A DNA stretch of 64,000 nt from SVMC01 sp045601345 (GTDB lineage Bacteria > Bacillota > Clostridia > Oscillospirales > Oscillospiraceae). Position 1 is the first letter of the stretch, and each line of letters begins with the position of its first letter. Positions 33,592 through 41,753 of the stretch are shown here, one piece after another. Position numbers and translations under genes: made by a program. Under the pieces are notes generated by a model. That model was not told the origin of the DNA. It ran no database searches and was given only the letters and a program-made list of their open reading frames with translations. Where the stretch lies: NCBI GenBank assembly GCA_045601345.1, contig JAZRZL010000018.1, positions 1 through 64,000 of the forward strand. The letters run 5' to 3'.

Positions 33592-34167
33592 ATGAAAAAT
33601 TGGAAACGGAGTGCTGTTGTGGCAGCGGTATTTGTATTTGTGTGTGCTGGGATCTATCTAAATTGGTACTATACAAAACAGGAAGAGACACCTCTACTCA
33701 CCGATGTTTTAAATGACGAGCAGGTGCTCGGAGAGGATACGCTGGTTATGGCAGAGCAGGAGGATGTCCTACTGGAAACTTCAACAGAAGGGTTGGAGAC
33801 CCCGGAGGATTTGGGTGGAGATTCTTTTGCCTCCATCCGTCTGAGCCGGCAGGGCGCAAGGGATGCCGCAATTGAGACTTTGCAGGAGACGATTGCCTAT
33901 GCTGGTGGAGAGGATGATTCCACAACGACCTCCAAGCAGCTAGAGGGTATTGTAGAAGCCTCTCTGAGTGAAGCACAAATTGAAAGTCTGGTAGTTGCCA
34001 AGGGCTATGCCGACTGTGTAGCCTATATGACAGACGATGGCATCTCTGTTGCTGTTGCCGCGCCGGAGGAGGGATTACAGGAGACAGATGTTGCACTTAT
34101 CAGCGATATTGTCACTGGACAGACGGATTATGAGATGTCTGACATCCGAATCATTGAGGTGCAATAG
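33592..34167 (+). CDS. spoIIIAH: Stage III sporulation protein AH-like
   Basis: Pairs with forespore SpoIIQ across the septum to connect the two cells. The 191-residue protein has a membrane anchor (8-25) and an acidic linker followed by a YscJ-like ring domain (about 85-185, ARDAAIETLQETIAYAGGED). ATG 33592 follows GGGAGGACGCATA. Last gene of the operon; no clear terminator after it. Confidence 0.9.
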   Translation: MKNWKRSAVVAAVFVFVCAGIYLNWYYTKQEETPLLTDVLNDEQVLGEDTLVMAEQEDVLLETSTEGLETPEDLGGDSFASIRLSRQGARDAAIETLQETIAYAGGEDDSTTTSKQLEGIVEASLSEAQIESLVVAKGYADCVAYMTDDGISVAVAAPEEGLQETDVALISDIVTGQTDYEMSDIRIIEVQ

Positions 34168-34208
34168 AAGAGCTTTGCAGAGAATTGGTACAGATTAGGA
34201 AAATGCTA

Positions 34209-34236
34209 TTGTTTTTTCTTTAAAATGTGATACAAT
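34209..34236 (+). promoter_or_regulatory. Promoter of the asp23-nusB operon
   Basis: TTGTTT (34209-34214), 16-base spacer, TACAAT (34231-34236) with an extended -10 TG at 34228-34229. Confidence 0.55.
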
Positions 34237-34266
34237 AAGATGAATAAACAAAGGAGGACGGCAGTC

Positions 34267-34635
34267 ATGAGTGAATGCAAGGAGTTTATCACGCAGTCGC
34301 AGGAAGACGGTGTCATCCATATTTCTCAGGATGTGATTGCCACTATTGCCGCTGTTGCAGCCAATGAAGTGGAGGGCGTTGCTGCGCTTGCCAGTCAGAG
34401 TGCAGACTTTTCTGAACGCTTCAGCAAAAAAAGCATTGTCAAGGGCATCCGCCTTTGCCTTACCGAAAATGATGAGGTTTGCATTGAGTGCTGCCTGATT
34501 GCTCAGTATGGCTACAGTGTTGTGGAGTTGGCAAAGAATGTGCAGGAGAGCATCTATTCTGCCATTGAGTCTATGACGGCACTGAAGATTGCATCCGTGG
34601 ATGTGAATATCTGCGGGATTGCTATGAAGAAGTAA
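34267..34635 (+). CDS. Asp23/Gls24 family envelope stress protein
   Basis: A 122-residue protein of the Asp23 family, with GVIHISQDVIATIAAVAANE and the VEGVAAL motif near 35-40. Members attach to the membrane side and affect envelope stress; in many Firmicutes one copy sits just upstream of nusB, as here. The ATG at 34267 follows AGGAGG; a start at 34240 would not. Its exact function is not established. Confidence 0.88.
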   Translation: MSECKEFITQSQEDGVIHISQDVIATIAAVAANEVEGVAALASQSADFSERFSKKSIVKGIRLCLTENDEVCIECCLIAQYGYSVVELAKNVQESIYSAIESMTALKIASVDVNICGIAMKK

Positions 34636-34650
34636 TACGGAGAATACGCT

Positions 34651-35109
34651 ATGACAAGGTCAACTGCCAGAGAAATTGCAGTCCATCTTGTATTCGGGAT
34701 GGATTACACCCACGCCAATGCCAATGAGGCCATGGATACCCTGCTGGAGACCGGCTACTATGCCGGACTCTCCAGCGAGCATCCCCTTTATGAGGAACGC
34801 CCTAATAGAAAGCAACTGGAATATATCCGTGCTGTTGCGCAAGGCTGCGCAGACAAGGCGCAGGAGCTGGATGAAATTATTTCCCGCTATGCCATTGGTT
34901 GGCCGGTATCCCGTATTTCCCGTCTGGTGAAGGCCATTCTTCATGTGGCTATCTATGAGGTACTCTATGTGGAGGATGTTCCCACCGGGGTTGCCATTAA
35001 TGAAGCAATTCGTCTTACCCGTAGCTATGAGGACGAGGAAGTTGTTGCTTTTGTCAATGGCATTCTCGGCGCTTTCTCCCGAGTGCATCAAGTGGAGTCG
35101 GAAGCATGA
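34651..35109 (+). CDS. nusB: Transcription antitermination factor NusB
   Basis: Binds boxA RNA with NusE (S10) to promote rRNA transcription. The 152-residue all-helical protein has the N-terminal STAREIAVHLVFGMDY block and the C-terminal motif VPTGVAINEAIRLTRSYEDE with FVNGILGAF. Located 15 bp after asp23. Its stop overlaps the next start (ATGATGA). Confidence 0.93.
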   Translation: MTRSTAREIAVHLVFGMDYTHANANEAMDTLLETGYYAGLSSEHPLYEERPNRKQLEYIRAVAQGCADKAQELDEIISRYAIGWPVSRISRLVKAILHVAIYEVLYVEDVPTGVAINEAIRLTRSYEDEEVVAFVNGILGAFSRVHQVESEA

Positions 35110-36047
35110 TGACACTGGGCTTTGATACTAGCAACTATACCACCTCGATTGCGGCCTTCCATGGGCAGAGCGGTAAAAACTGCTCCCGCCTGTTGGAGGT
35201 AAAACCGGGACAACTGGGGCTTCGCCAAAGCGATGCCCTTTTTTCCCATGTTAAACAGTTGCCGGAGCTGGCTGAAGCACTGTTTTCCCAATATCCACAG
35301 GAGAAAGTGACAGCCATTGGTGTCAGTTCCCGACCAAGGGCGGTGGAAGGCTCTTATATGCCCTGTTTTCTTGCAGGTGTCAGTCAGGCTTCCGTTCTGG
35401 CACAGGCGCTTCACGTGCCGCTCTATCAATTTTCACACCAGCAGGGACATATCTGTGCATCCCTTTGGTCGGCGGGCAGAATGGAGCTTTTAAATACGCC
35501 CCATCTTGCATGGCATTTATCCGGCGGTACGACCGAGCTGCTGCTTGTGGAGCCTGAAAATGGGCTTCCCCGTGCGACTAAAATCGGCGGAACCTCCGAT
35601 ATTTCAGCCGGTCAGCTTATTGACCGTACCGGGCAGATGTTGGGCTGCTGTTTTCCCGCAGGGAAGGCATTAGACCGTTTTTCTCAGGAATCTGACTGCA
35701 TGGACTATTTCCGTGTCAAGGTTTCCGGCAGCGTGTTTTCCTTCTCAGGTGTCCAAAATAAGCTGCTGGAGTATTATAATAAAACAAATGACCCTGCCGC
35801 TACGGCAGGATACTGCCTTCGTTCGGTCATCCATGCCGTAGAGAAGGCTACAAAGCAGGCGCTTGTGGATTATCCGGGCTACAGCGTTGTCTTCTCTGGT
35901 GGAGTTGCCTCCAATTCGATGCTGCGCAAGCACGCACCGGCAAAGGACTGCGTTTTCTGTCCGCCGGAGTATTCCACAGATAACGCCATGGGCATTGCCG
36001 TGCTTGCTTGGCTGCAAGGGGGTGCAGTATGGAACGAACCATCTTAG
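35106..36047 (+). CDS. TsaD/Kae1-like protein (second copy type)
   Basis: A 313-residue member of the Kae1/TsaD (peptidase M22) family, shorter than TsaD (about 335-345). It keeps the LGFDTSNYTTSIA phosphate loop at 4-16, the His pair as HQQGH (about 111-115) that normally binds iron, and the GGVASNSMLR block near the C-terminus. TsaD makes the t6A base of tRNA, but this gene sits by nusB and xseA rather than tsaB or tsaE, so it is probably a paralogue of unknown role. Overlaps nusB by 4 bp and xseA by 19 bp. Confidence 0.7.
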   Translation: MMTLGFDTSNYTTSIAAFHGQSGKNCSRLLEVKPGQLGLRQSDALFSHVKQLPELAEALFSQYPQEKVTAIGVSSRPRAVEGSYMPCFLAGVSQASVLAQALHVPLYQFSHQQGHICASLWSAGRMELLNTPHLAWHLSGGTTELLLVEPENGLPRATKIGGTSDISAGQLIDRTGQMLGCCFPAGKALDRFSQESDCMDYFRVKVSGSVFSFSGVQNKLLEYYNKTNDPAATAGYCLRSVIHAVEKATKQALVDYPGYSVVFSGGVASNSMLRKHAPAKDCVFCPPEYSTDNAMGIAVLAWLQGGAVWNEPS

Positions 36048-37243
36048 CCGTTTCTCAAATCAATGAATATATTAAGGGGCTGTTAGACAGCAATGCACTC
36101 CTGCAAGCGCTCTGCATTCGCGGAGAAATTTCAAACTATAAGCTTTATCCCTCCGGCCATCATTATTTCACTTTAAAGGATGCTGGTGGTGCTCTGCGCT
36201 GTGTTATGTTCCGCTCCAGTGCTGCACGGCTTCGTTTTCGCCCAGAAAACGGTATGCGGGTGCTGGCCTTTGGCAGTATTTCGGTATTTCTCCGAGACGG
36301 CGCCTATCAGCTTTACTGCACAGCCTTAAACCCGGATGGGGTAGGGGACTTGCATATTGCTTTTGAACAGCTCAAGGAAAAGCTGTTTCAGGAAGGGCTG
36401 TTTGATCCTGCCCATAAAAAACCTCTGCCTGCCTATCCCCATACAATTGCCATCATCACCTCGGGGGCAGGTGCGGCAATCCACGATATGCTGCGGATTT
36501 TATCGGCAAGATATCCCCTTTGTAAGGTTCTTATCCTGCCGGTTCGGGTACAGGGCGTGGAGGCACCGCCGGAAATTTGCGGTGCTATCCGCTATGTCAA
36601 TACCCATAAGCTGGCCGATCTTATCCTTACCGGCCGTGGCGGCGGCTCTATTGAAGATCTCTGGGCCTTTAACGATGAGCGGGTCGCCAGAGAAATCTAC
36701 CGTTCCCAAATCCCGGTCATTTCTGCTGTTGGGCACGAGCCAGATGTGACAATTTCCGATTTTGTTGCCGATTTGCGGGCAGCGACCCCCAGCAATGCCG
36801 CGGAGCTTGCCGTTCCCGATCAGTCCGAACTGCGTGAACGTCTCCGCGCAATGGAATCTGCTATGGTGCAGAGAATGCAGCGCCAGACCAAGCTTTCACG
36901 CCAACGGCTGGAAAGTGCGGCACGTTCCAGAGTTCTGCAAAGCCCTGTTGCCTATGTGCAGGATCGGCGGGTTCTCTTAGATTACCTTACAAAATCTCTT
37001 GCTGCCAGCACCCAGCGAATTGCAGGCAGATGCCGCCAGCGTCAGGCTGCTTTGGCTGCCGGCTTGGATGCCATGAGCCCACTAAAGGTGCTGGCCAGAG
37101 GCTACAGTGTGACCTTAAATGAAAATCAAACGATTGTAAAAAGTGTAAAAGAGCTGTCTGTCGGTGCGCAGTTGACGCTGCGGCTTTGTGATGGCAGTGC
37201 AAAAACAATGGTTACATCCGTGGAGGAGAATGTTGATGGATAA
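36029..37243 (+). CDS. xseA: Exodeoxyribonuclease VII large subunit
   Basis: With XseB degrades single-stranded DNA to short oligonucleotides. The 404-residue protein has an N-terminal OB-fold (LAVSQINEYIKGLLDSN through YHFTLKD-like HHYFTLKD), the catalytic domain with RGGGSIEDLWAFNDE and ISAVGHEPDVTISDFVAD, and a C-terminal coiled-coil. ATG 36029 follows AAGGGGG, overlapping the TsaD-like gene by 19 bp. xseB begins inside its end. Confidence 0.95.
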   Translation: MERTILAVSQINEYIKGLLDSNALLQALCIRGEISNYKLYPSGHHYFTLKDAGGALRCVMFRSSAARLRFRPENGMRVLAFGSISVFLRDGAYQLYCTALNPDGVGDLHIAFEQLKEKLFQEGLFDPAHKKPLPAYPHTIAIITSGAGAAIHDMLRILSARYPLCKVLILPVRVQGVEAPPEICGAIRYVNTHKLADLILTGRGGGSIEDLWAFNDERVAREIYRSQIPVISAVGHEPDVTISDFVADLRAATPSNAAELAVPDQSELRERLRAMESAMVQRMQRQTKLSRQRLESAARSRVLQSPVAYVQDRRVLLDYLTKSLAASTQRIAGRCRQRQAALAAGLDAMSPLKVLARGYSVTLNENQTIVKSVKELSVGAQLTLRLCDGSAKTMVTSVEENVDG

Positions 37244-37466
37244 CTCGAAAACCTTTGAAGCGTCCATGCAGCGGCTGGAGGAAATCGTCCGCACCATGGA
37301 GCGTGGAGAGCTGCCTCTGGAGCAGTCCCTCAAGCTATTTGAAGAGGGGACAGCCCTTGTCCGCACCTGCGGAACGATGCTGGATGAAGCAGAAATGAAA
37401 ATCGTAAAACTGATGAAAGGATCTGACGGTGAACCCGTCGAGCAGGAGTTTAGCGATGAGCCTTGA
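37236..37466 (+). CDS. xseB: Exodeoxyribonuclease VII small subunit
   Basis: A 76-residue helical partner of XseA, with the family motif FEASMQRLEEIVRTMERGEL and LEQSLKLFEEG. ATG 37236 is chosen because GGAGGAG lies seven bases upstream; it overlaps the xseA stop by 8 bp and the ispA start by 11 bp. Confidence 0.93.
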   Translation: MDNSKTFEASMQRLEEIVRTMERGELPLEQSLKLFEEGTALVRTCGTMLDEAEMKIVKLMKGSDGEPVEQEFSDEP

Positions 37467-38325
37467 TTTTTCTCAACAGCTGGAGCAGGATCTTGCACAG
37501 ATCGAAGCCTATCTTGCGCAGTGCTTTGTTTATCCTGAAGAACCGCAACAGACCCTGTTCGATGCCATGCGCTATAGTCTGCTTGCTGGCGGTAAGCGGC
37601 TTCGTCCCGTGATGGTGCTGGAATTTTGCCGCGCCTGTGGCGGAGATGTCGAAGCTGCCCTGCCTTTTGCGGCAGCGGTGGAAATGGTACACACCTACAG
37701 CCTGATCCATGATGATCTGCCCTGCATGGACAATGACGATTACCGCCGTGGCCGCCTGACCAATCACAAGGTCTATGGGGAAGCCACCGCAGTTTTGGCA
37801 GGCGATGCCCTATTGACATCCGCATTTATGAGGCTGTCAATGGCAAAGCTGCCGCCGGAGCGGATTTGTTTGGCTGTGGCGATGCTGAGCGAATGCGCAG
37901 GGGAGCTTGGCATGGTCGGTGGTCAAATGCTCGATCTCGAAGCCGAGGAATGCAATGAGGAAGAAATTGGTGCCATCCACACCAGAAAAACCGGCGCACT
38001 TATTTCCGCAGCCTGCACCCTTGGTGTCATAGCTGCCGGCGGTACGGATGAGCAGATGGATGCCGCTGCCCAATATGCCGCAGGTCTTGGCCTTGCATTT
38101 CAGATTCGAGATGATATGCTTGATATCATCGGAGATGAACACAAGCTTGGCAAACAGACCGGCAAGGACATTGAGAAGAACACATATCCCAGACTGTTTT
38201 CTATGGAGCAGTGCCAGAAAAAGGTGGATAAGCTGACCAACTATGCATTAGATGCACTGAAAATCTTCCCGGAACACAGCTTCCTGTGTACGCTCGCGCT
38301 GTCTTTGGTCGAGCGGGATCATTAA
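37456..38325 (+). CDS. ispA: Polyprenyl (farnesyl) diphosphate synthase
   Basis: Condenses isopentenyl and dimethylallyl diphosphate to farnesyl diphosphate. The 289-residue protein has LAGGKRLRP (43-51), the first aspartate motif DDLPCMDNDD (86-95) and the second, FQIRDDMLDIIGD. ATG 37456 overlaps xseB by 11 bp, with AGGAG upstream. With dxs downstream it brackets the OLE RNA gene, the same setting as in Bacillus halodurans. Confidence 0.95.
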   Translation: MSLDFSQQLEQDLAQIEAYLAQCFVYPEEPQQTLFDAMRYSLLAGGKRLRPVMVLEFCRACGGDVEAALPFAAAVEMVHTYSLIHDDLPCMDNDDYRRGRLTNHKVYGEATAVLAGDALLTSAFMRLSMAKLPPERICLAVAMLSECAGELGMVGGQMLDLEAEECNEEEIGAIHTRKTGALISAACTLGVIAAGGTDEQMDAAAQYAAGLGLAFQIRDDMLDIIGDEHKLGKQTGKDIEKNTYPRLFSMEQCQKKVDKLTNYALDALKIFPEHSFLCTLALSLVERDH

Positions 38326-38338
38326 GAATATGGATAGT

Positions 38339-38360
38339 GCAGCTCGGATTTCCGGGCTGC
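38339..38360 (+). terminator. Intrinsic terminator after ispA
   Basis: GCAGCTCGG pairs with CCGGGCTGC (one G-U) across a 4-base loop, followed by TTTATTTAT. It is 14 bp past the ispA stop and abuts the inverted-repeat element. Confidence 0.7.
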
Positions 38361-38369
38361 TTTATTTAT

Positions 38370-38531
38370 GGTCACCTCTAAAAGTTCATCACAGTCGAAT
38401 CTGCGGGTCTTGTTCCCGTCATACTTTACAAAAATCATCAGGAATACATCCAGTATTCCCTGCGGCTTTTTGTTGCGTCTGACGAAAAAAACCCTCGCGG
38501 CTCGACTCACACTGAATTTTTAGAGGTGACC
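38370..38531. mobile_element. MITE-like element with 19-bp terminal inverted repeats
   Basis: 162 bp bounded by GGTCACCTCTAAAAGTTCA on the left and its inverse TGAATTTTTAGAGGTGACC on the right (18 of 19 positions match). TTAT flanks both sides (38366-38369 and 38532-38535), a likely target duplication. An inner hairpin, GGAATAC/GTATTCC, is at 38441-38459, and AGTCGA/TCGACT lie just inside the ends. No transposase gene fits inside, so it would be non-autonomous. Confidence 0.6.
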
Positions 38532-38619
38532 TTATTTTTTTGGATGAGCATTCACAATAATTTAACATTTATTTATTGAAAAAATAAATTTTATCTTATG
38601 AAATTTGTGAATATTTATC

Positions 38620-38648
38620 TTGTATATTCATTCATATTATGATAAAAT
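38620..38648 (+). promoter_or_regulatory. Promoter of the OLE RNA gene
   Basis: TTGTAT (38620-38625) and TAAAAT (38643-38648) are exactly 17 bases apart. Transcription should begin near 38655, at the first bases of the RNA. Confidence 0.7.
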
Positions 38649-38654
38649 ACAAAA

Positions 38655-39262
38655 GGTGGCGCAGTATCCTAGTCGGATCTGCCGGTTCTGAAGAAGGGCC
38701 TAAAAATCCTTTAAAGGGCATATCGATGAAGTCCCTGGTGCCTGCTTGTTACGCCCAGTTTCGGGTGGGTGCTGGGGGTTAAGGTTATTGGGCGAGCCAC
38801 AATGGCATGTGGCTGCCGACCCAGTTTCCGTGGAGACCTGAACTTGTGCGACATCGGCTGCGTAGGCATTTTGTCTTCCCGATGGGTACGACTCAGGAGA
38901 TGAACCTGCAGCTCGGTGCACAGAATCGTGTGCTGGGTGCAGTGTAGCCTGCCTTGCGTGGGTAATTCGGGATTGGGGAGCTACGCGCTGGAGTCTATGG
39001 CCATAGGCAAAGGCGATATTCCCATGAAAGATTATTTGCAAAAGAGGATAGGGGCTGGTGGATGCCGTCGTGGAAATCACCTAGGCTGTCATAAACGGGC
39101 AGGTAGGGGATTGCGGTACGGACTCAGTGGCAATCGGGTACCGATATGGGTGACCTGTCGGTACGTGGATGAAAAGGAAACTGCCTTCTCGGCAACGAAA
39201 GGTTCTGCGTAGGGAAAGCCAACCCGACCTAAGCCGTAAGATTTACCCTTCCTGCTGCCACT
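38655..39262 (+). ncRNA. ole: OLE RNA (ornate large extremophilic RNA)
   Basis: About 607 nt of GC-rich, structure-rich, non-coding sequence between ispA and oapA. Its length fits OLE RNA (about 610 nt), and the context ispA-RNA-oapA-dxs is the one known from Bacillus halodurans and other anaerobic or alkaliphilic Firmicutes. The two ends pair (GTGGC-GCAG near 38657 with CTGCTGCCAC at 39252-39261, one bulged base), followed by TTTTT. Internal hairpins include AGCCAC/GTGGCT (38795-38814) and the palindrome CTATGGCCATAG (38995-39006). OLE RNA binds the membrane protein OapA and is linked to tolerance of alcohol, cold and Mg2+ stress. I did not run a covariance model; boundaries are from the promoter and the closing stem. 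Confidence 0.88.
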
Positions 39263-39284
39263 TTTTCTCAGAAGGTGTATAAAC

Positions 39285-39899
39285 TTGAATAGATCAGAGC
39301 GGACTTCTGCTTCACAGAAAAAAACAAAAAAGAATGCAAATAGCAGAGCCGGATGGGTTATTACCGTATTTGTTTCTACGGTGATTATTTCTGCCTTAAT
39401 TACCCGGATATCTGATGCCCTGTTAGAGGGTAGTGGTATTTTTGCGGCACTGGCAATATTATTGGGTATTATACTTGTCGGTATTGCGTTTGATATTGTT
39501 GGCGTTGCTGTTACCGCAGCGCAGGAGCGGCCTCTGCATTCCATGGCATCCAAGCGCATCCCCGGTGCGAGAGAAGCCATTTCCCTGATACAAAATGCCG
39601 ACCGCGTGGCTTCTATTTGCAACGATGTTGTAGGAGATATCTGCGGTGTGGTATCCGGCTCGGCTTCTGCTGTCATTGCTGTCCGATTGATGGAGGATTT
39701 CACCCTTTCTTGGTCATCGGTTTTAAAGGTTATCATGTCTGCTATGGTAGCGGGACTTACCGTTGGCGGCAAAGCCATCGGTAAGGGCATTGCCCTGCAC
39801 TACAGCGTTCCCATTCTGCATTTTGTGGGTAGGCTGAATAGTGGGGTAAAAAAGCTATTCTTCTGGAAAAAACGAAAAAAAAGAAAGTTATCCCGGTAG
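39285..39899 (+). CDS. oapA: OLE-associated protein OapA
   Basis: Membrane partner of OLE RNA. The 204-residue protein has four hydrophobic segments (about 23-43, 52-76, 110-135, 143-161), a DX3D pair (Asp114, Asp118 in NDVVGD) and basic N- and C-termini (KKTKK; KKRKKRK) able to contact RNA. It resembles DUF21/CNNM-type membrane domains linked to Mg2+. It starts with TTG at 39285 behind AGAAGGTG; no ATG fits the N-terminus. Only 22 bp separate it from the RNA's 3' end and 9 bp from dxs, so it is in one operon with isoprenoid genes. Confidence 0.88.
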   Translation: MNRSERTSASQKKTKKNANSRAGWVITVFVSTVIISALITRISDALLEGSGIFAALAILLGIILVGIAFDIVGVAVTAAQERPLHSMASKRIPGAREAISLIQNADRVASICNDVVGDICGVVSGSASAVIAVRLMEDFTLSWSSVLKVIMSAMVAGLTVGGKAIGKGIALHYSVPILHFVGRLNSGVKKLFFWKKRKKRKLSR

Positions 39900-39908
39900 G
39901 GAAGTATT

Positions 39909-41753
39909 ATGGAACTATTAGATAAAATCAATTCCCGGGAGGATTTACTCAAAATTCCTCCGGAAAAGGAAGCTCAGCTTTGCGAGGAAATCCGCCAATA
40001 TCTGGTGGAATGCGTCAGCCGAACCGGCGGCCATCTTGCCTCCAATCTCGGCATCGTAGAGCTGATGGTTGCAATTGAAAAAGAATTTGATACCAGTACT
40101 GACCGCTTGGTATTTGATGTCGGTCACCAATCCTATGTGCATAAGCTGCTCACCGGCCGTCGAGAGCAGCTCAAAACAATCCGCACTTTTGGCGGTATTT
40201 CTGGCTTTCCCAAGCCCCATGAGAGCGATTGTGATGCGTTTACTGCCGGTCATGCCTCCAGCGCCGTTTCAGTTGCACTGGGTATGGCACGAGCCAGAAC
40301 GCTGCGGCGAAAATCTTATCATGTCCTTGCTCTTTTGGGAGATGGTGCGCTTACCGGCGGACTGAGCTATGAGGGCATGAACGATGCGGGCGATAGCCAT
40401 GAGCCGCTAATTTTGATTTTGAATGACAATGCCATGTCTATTGCGTCTAATGTTGGCGGCATTGCCAGATATTTAAATCTCATTCGTACCAAACCGGGTT
40501 ATTTCAAACTCAAAAGGGTTTACAGAAAATTTGCCTATCATGTTCCCGGCGGTATGATCCTATATCGAATTACCCATTGGATTAAGGAAGTACTCAAAAA
40601 GCATACACTCGGTATCAATTTGTTTGAGGAAATGGGCTTCCAGTATATGGGACCGGTCAACGGCCACGATATTACAAAGCTAATCTATATGCTGCGACGC
40701 GCTAAGGAAATGGATTGTCCAGTGTTACTTCATGTCCTTACGCAGAAGGGGAAGGGGTATCAGCCTGCCGAGGATAATCCCGATGTTTTTCACGGTGTGG
40801 GTTCCTTTAATCCTGAAACCGGTGAGCTAAAATGCAGCGGATGCGTTACCTTCAGTGATACTTTCGGCAAAGAATTGACTCGTTTGGCAGCCCATGATCA
40901 GAGAATCTGCGCCATTACCGCTGCCATGTGCAGCGGAACCAGTCTGGACTCCTTTGCAAAAGCCTATTCCTCCCGTTTTTTTGATGTCGGCATTGCGGAG
41001 GGTCATGCGGTATCCATGGCAGGTGGTCTTGCCAAGCAGGGAATGATCCCGGTGGTGGCAATATATTCCACCTTTTTACAGCGTGCCTACGATATGATTA
41101 TGCAGGATGTTGCGCTTCTTGGTCTTCATGTGGTATTTGCTGTTGACCGTGCAGGGCTTGTTGGACAGGATGGAGAAACCCATCACGGCATTTTTGATGT
41201 GGGCTATCTGCGGCAGGTTCCCGGTATGACAGTACTGTGTCCTGCTAACCAAAAAGAGCTGGAGGCCATGCTCTCCCGTGCGATTTACACCTGTACTGGC
41301 CCGGTTGCGGTGCGATATCCACGCGGCGGCGATGGAAGATATCGCAAAGCTTCGGACGGAAATATCCTCCGTATCGGCAAGGATGTGACAATTCTTACCT
41401 ATGGTATTTTAATTAACGAGGTTTTGGATTGTGCTGATACCCTCTATAAGCAGGGCATTCAGGCAGAGATCATCAAGCTGAGTGTCATTAGCCCCCTCGA
41501 CATGAAGCCAATTTTGGCATCTGTTAAAAAAACCGGCGCGCTGTTTATCGTGGAGGACTGTGTAAATAGTGGCTGTGTTGCACAGGAGATTTTTGCGAAT
41601 ATTATGCAGCAGAGCCTTTCTGTTCGCTGTGCTTGCCGTAATTTAGGCAATCATTTTGTATCCCATGGCAGCTGCGCGGAGCTTTATCGCGCCTCTGGTC
41701 TGGATGGACAGAGCCTGAGCCTTTGGATTACGGAGACGTTAGCAAATGGTTAA
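39909..41753 (+). CDS. dxs: 1-deoxy-D-xylulose-5-phosphate synthase
   Basis: Thiamine-diphosphate enzyme that starts the MEP pathway by joining pyruvate and glyceraldehyde-3-phosphate. The 614-residue protein has the thiamine-binding GDGALTGGLSYEGMNDAG motif and the transketolase-type DRAGLVGQDGETHHG region, and the C-terminal transketolase domain. Length is normal. Starts after GGGAAGTATT; overlaps tlyA by 8 bp. Confidence 0.95.
   Translation: MELLDKINSREDLLKIPPEKEAQLCEEIRQYLVECVSRTGGHLASNLGIVELMVAIEKEFDTSTDRLVFDVGHQSYVHKLLTGRREQLKTIRTFGGISGFPKPHESDCDAFTAGHASSAVSVALGMARARTLRRKSYHVLALLGDGALTGGLSYEGMNDAGDSHEPLILILNDNAMSIASNVGGIARYLNLIRTKPGYFKLKRVYRKFAYHVPGGMILYRITHWIKEVLKKHTLGINLFEEMGFQYMGPVNGHDITKLIYMLRRAKEMDCPVLLHVLTQKGKGYQPAEDNPDVFHGVGSFNPETGELKCSGCVTFSDTFGKELTRLAAHDQRICAITAAMCSGTSLDSFAKAYSSRFFDVGIAEGHAVSMAGGLAKQGMIPVVAIYSTFLQRAYDMIMQDVALLGLHVVFAVDRAGLVGQDGETHHGIFDVGYLRQVPGMTVLCPANQKELEAMLSRAIYTCTGPVAVRYPRGGDGRYRKASDGNILRIGKDVTILTYGILINEVLDCADTLYKQGIQAEIIKLSVISPLDMKPILASVKKTGALFIVEDCVNSGCVAQEIFANIMQQSLSVRCACRNLGNHFVSHGSCAELYRASGLDGQSLSLWITETLANG

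Noticed and set aside
38916..39212. Open frames of about 100 codons inside the OLE RNA
   Set aside because: No ribosome site, odd composition, and the region is explained by a structured RNA.
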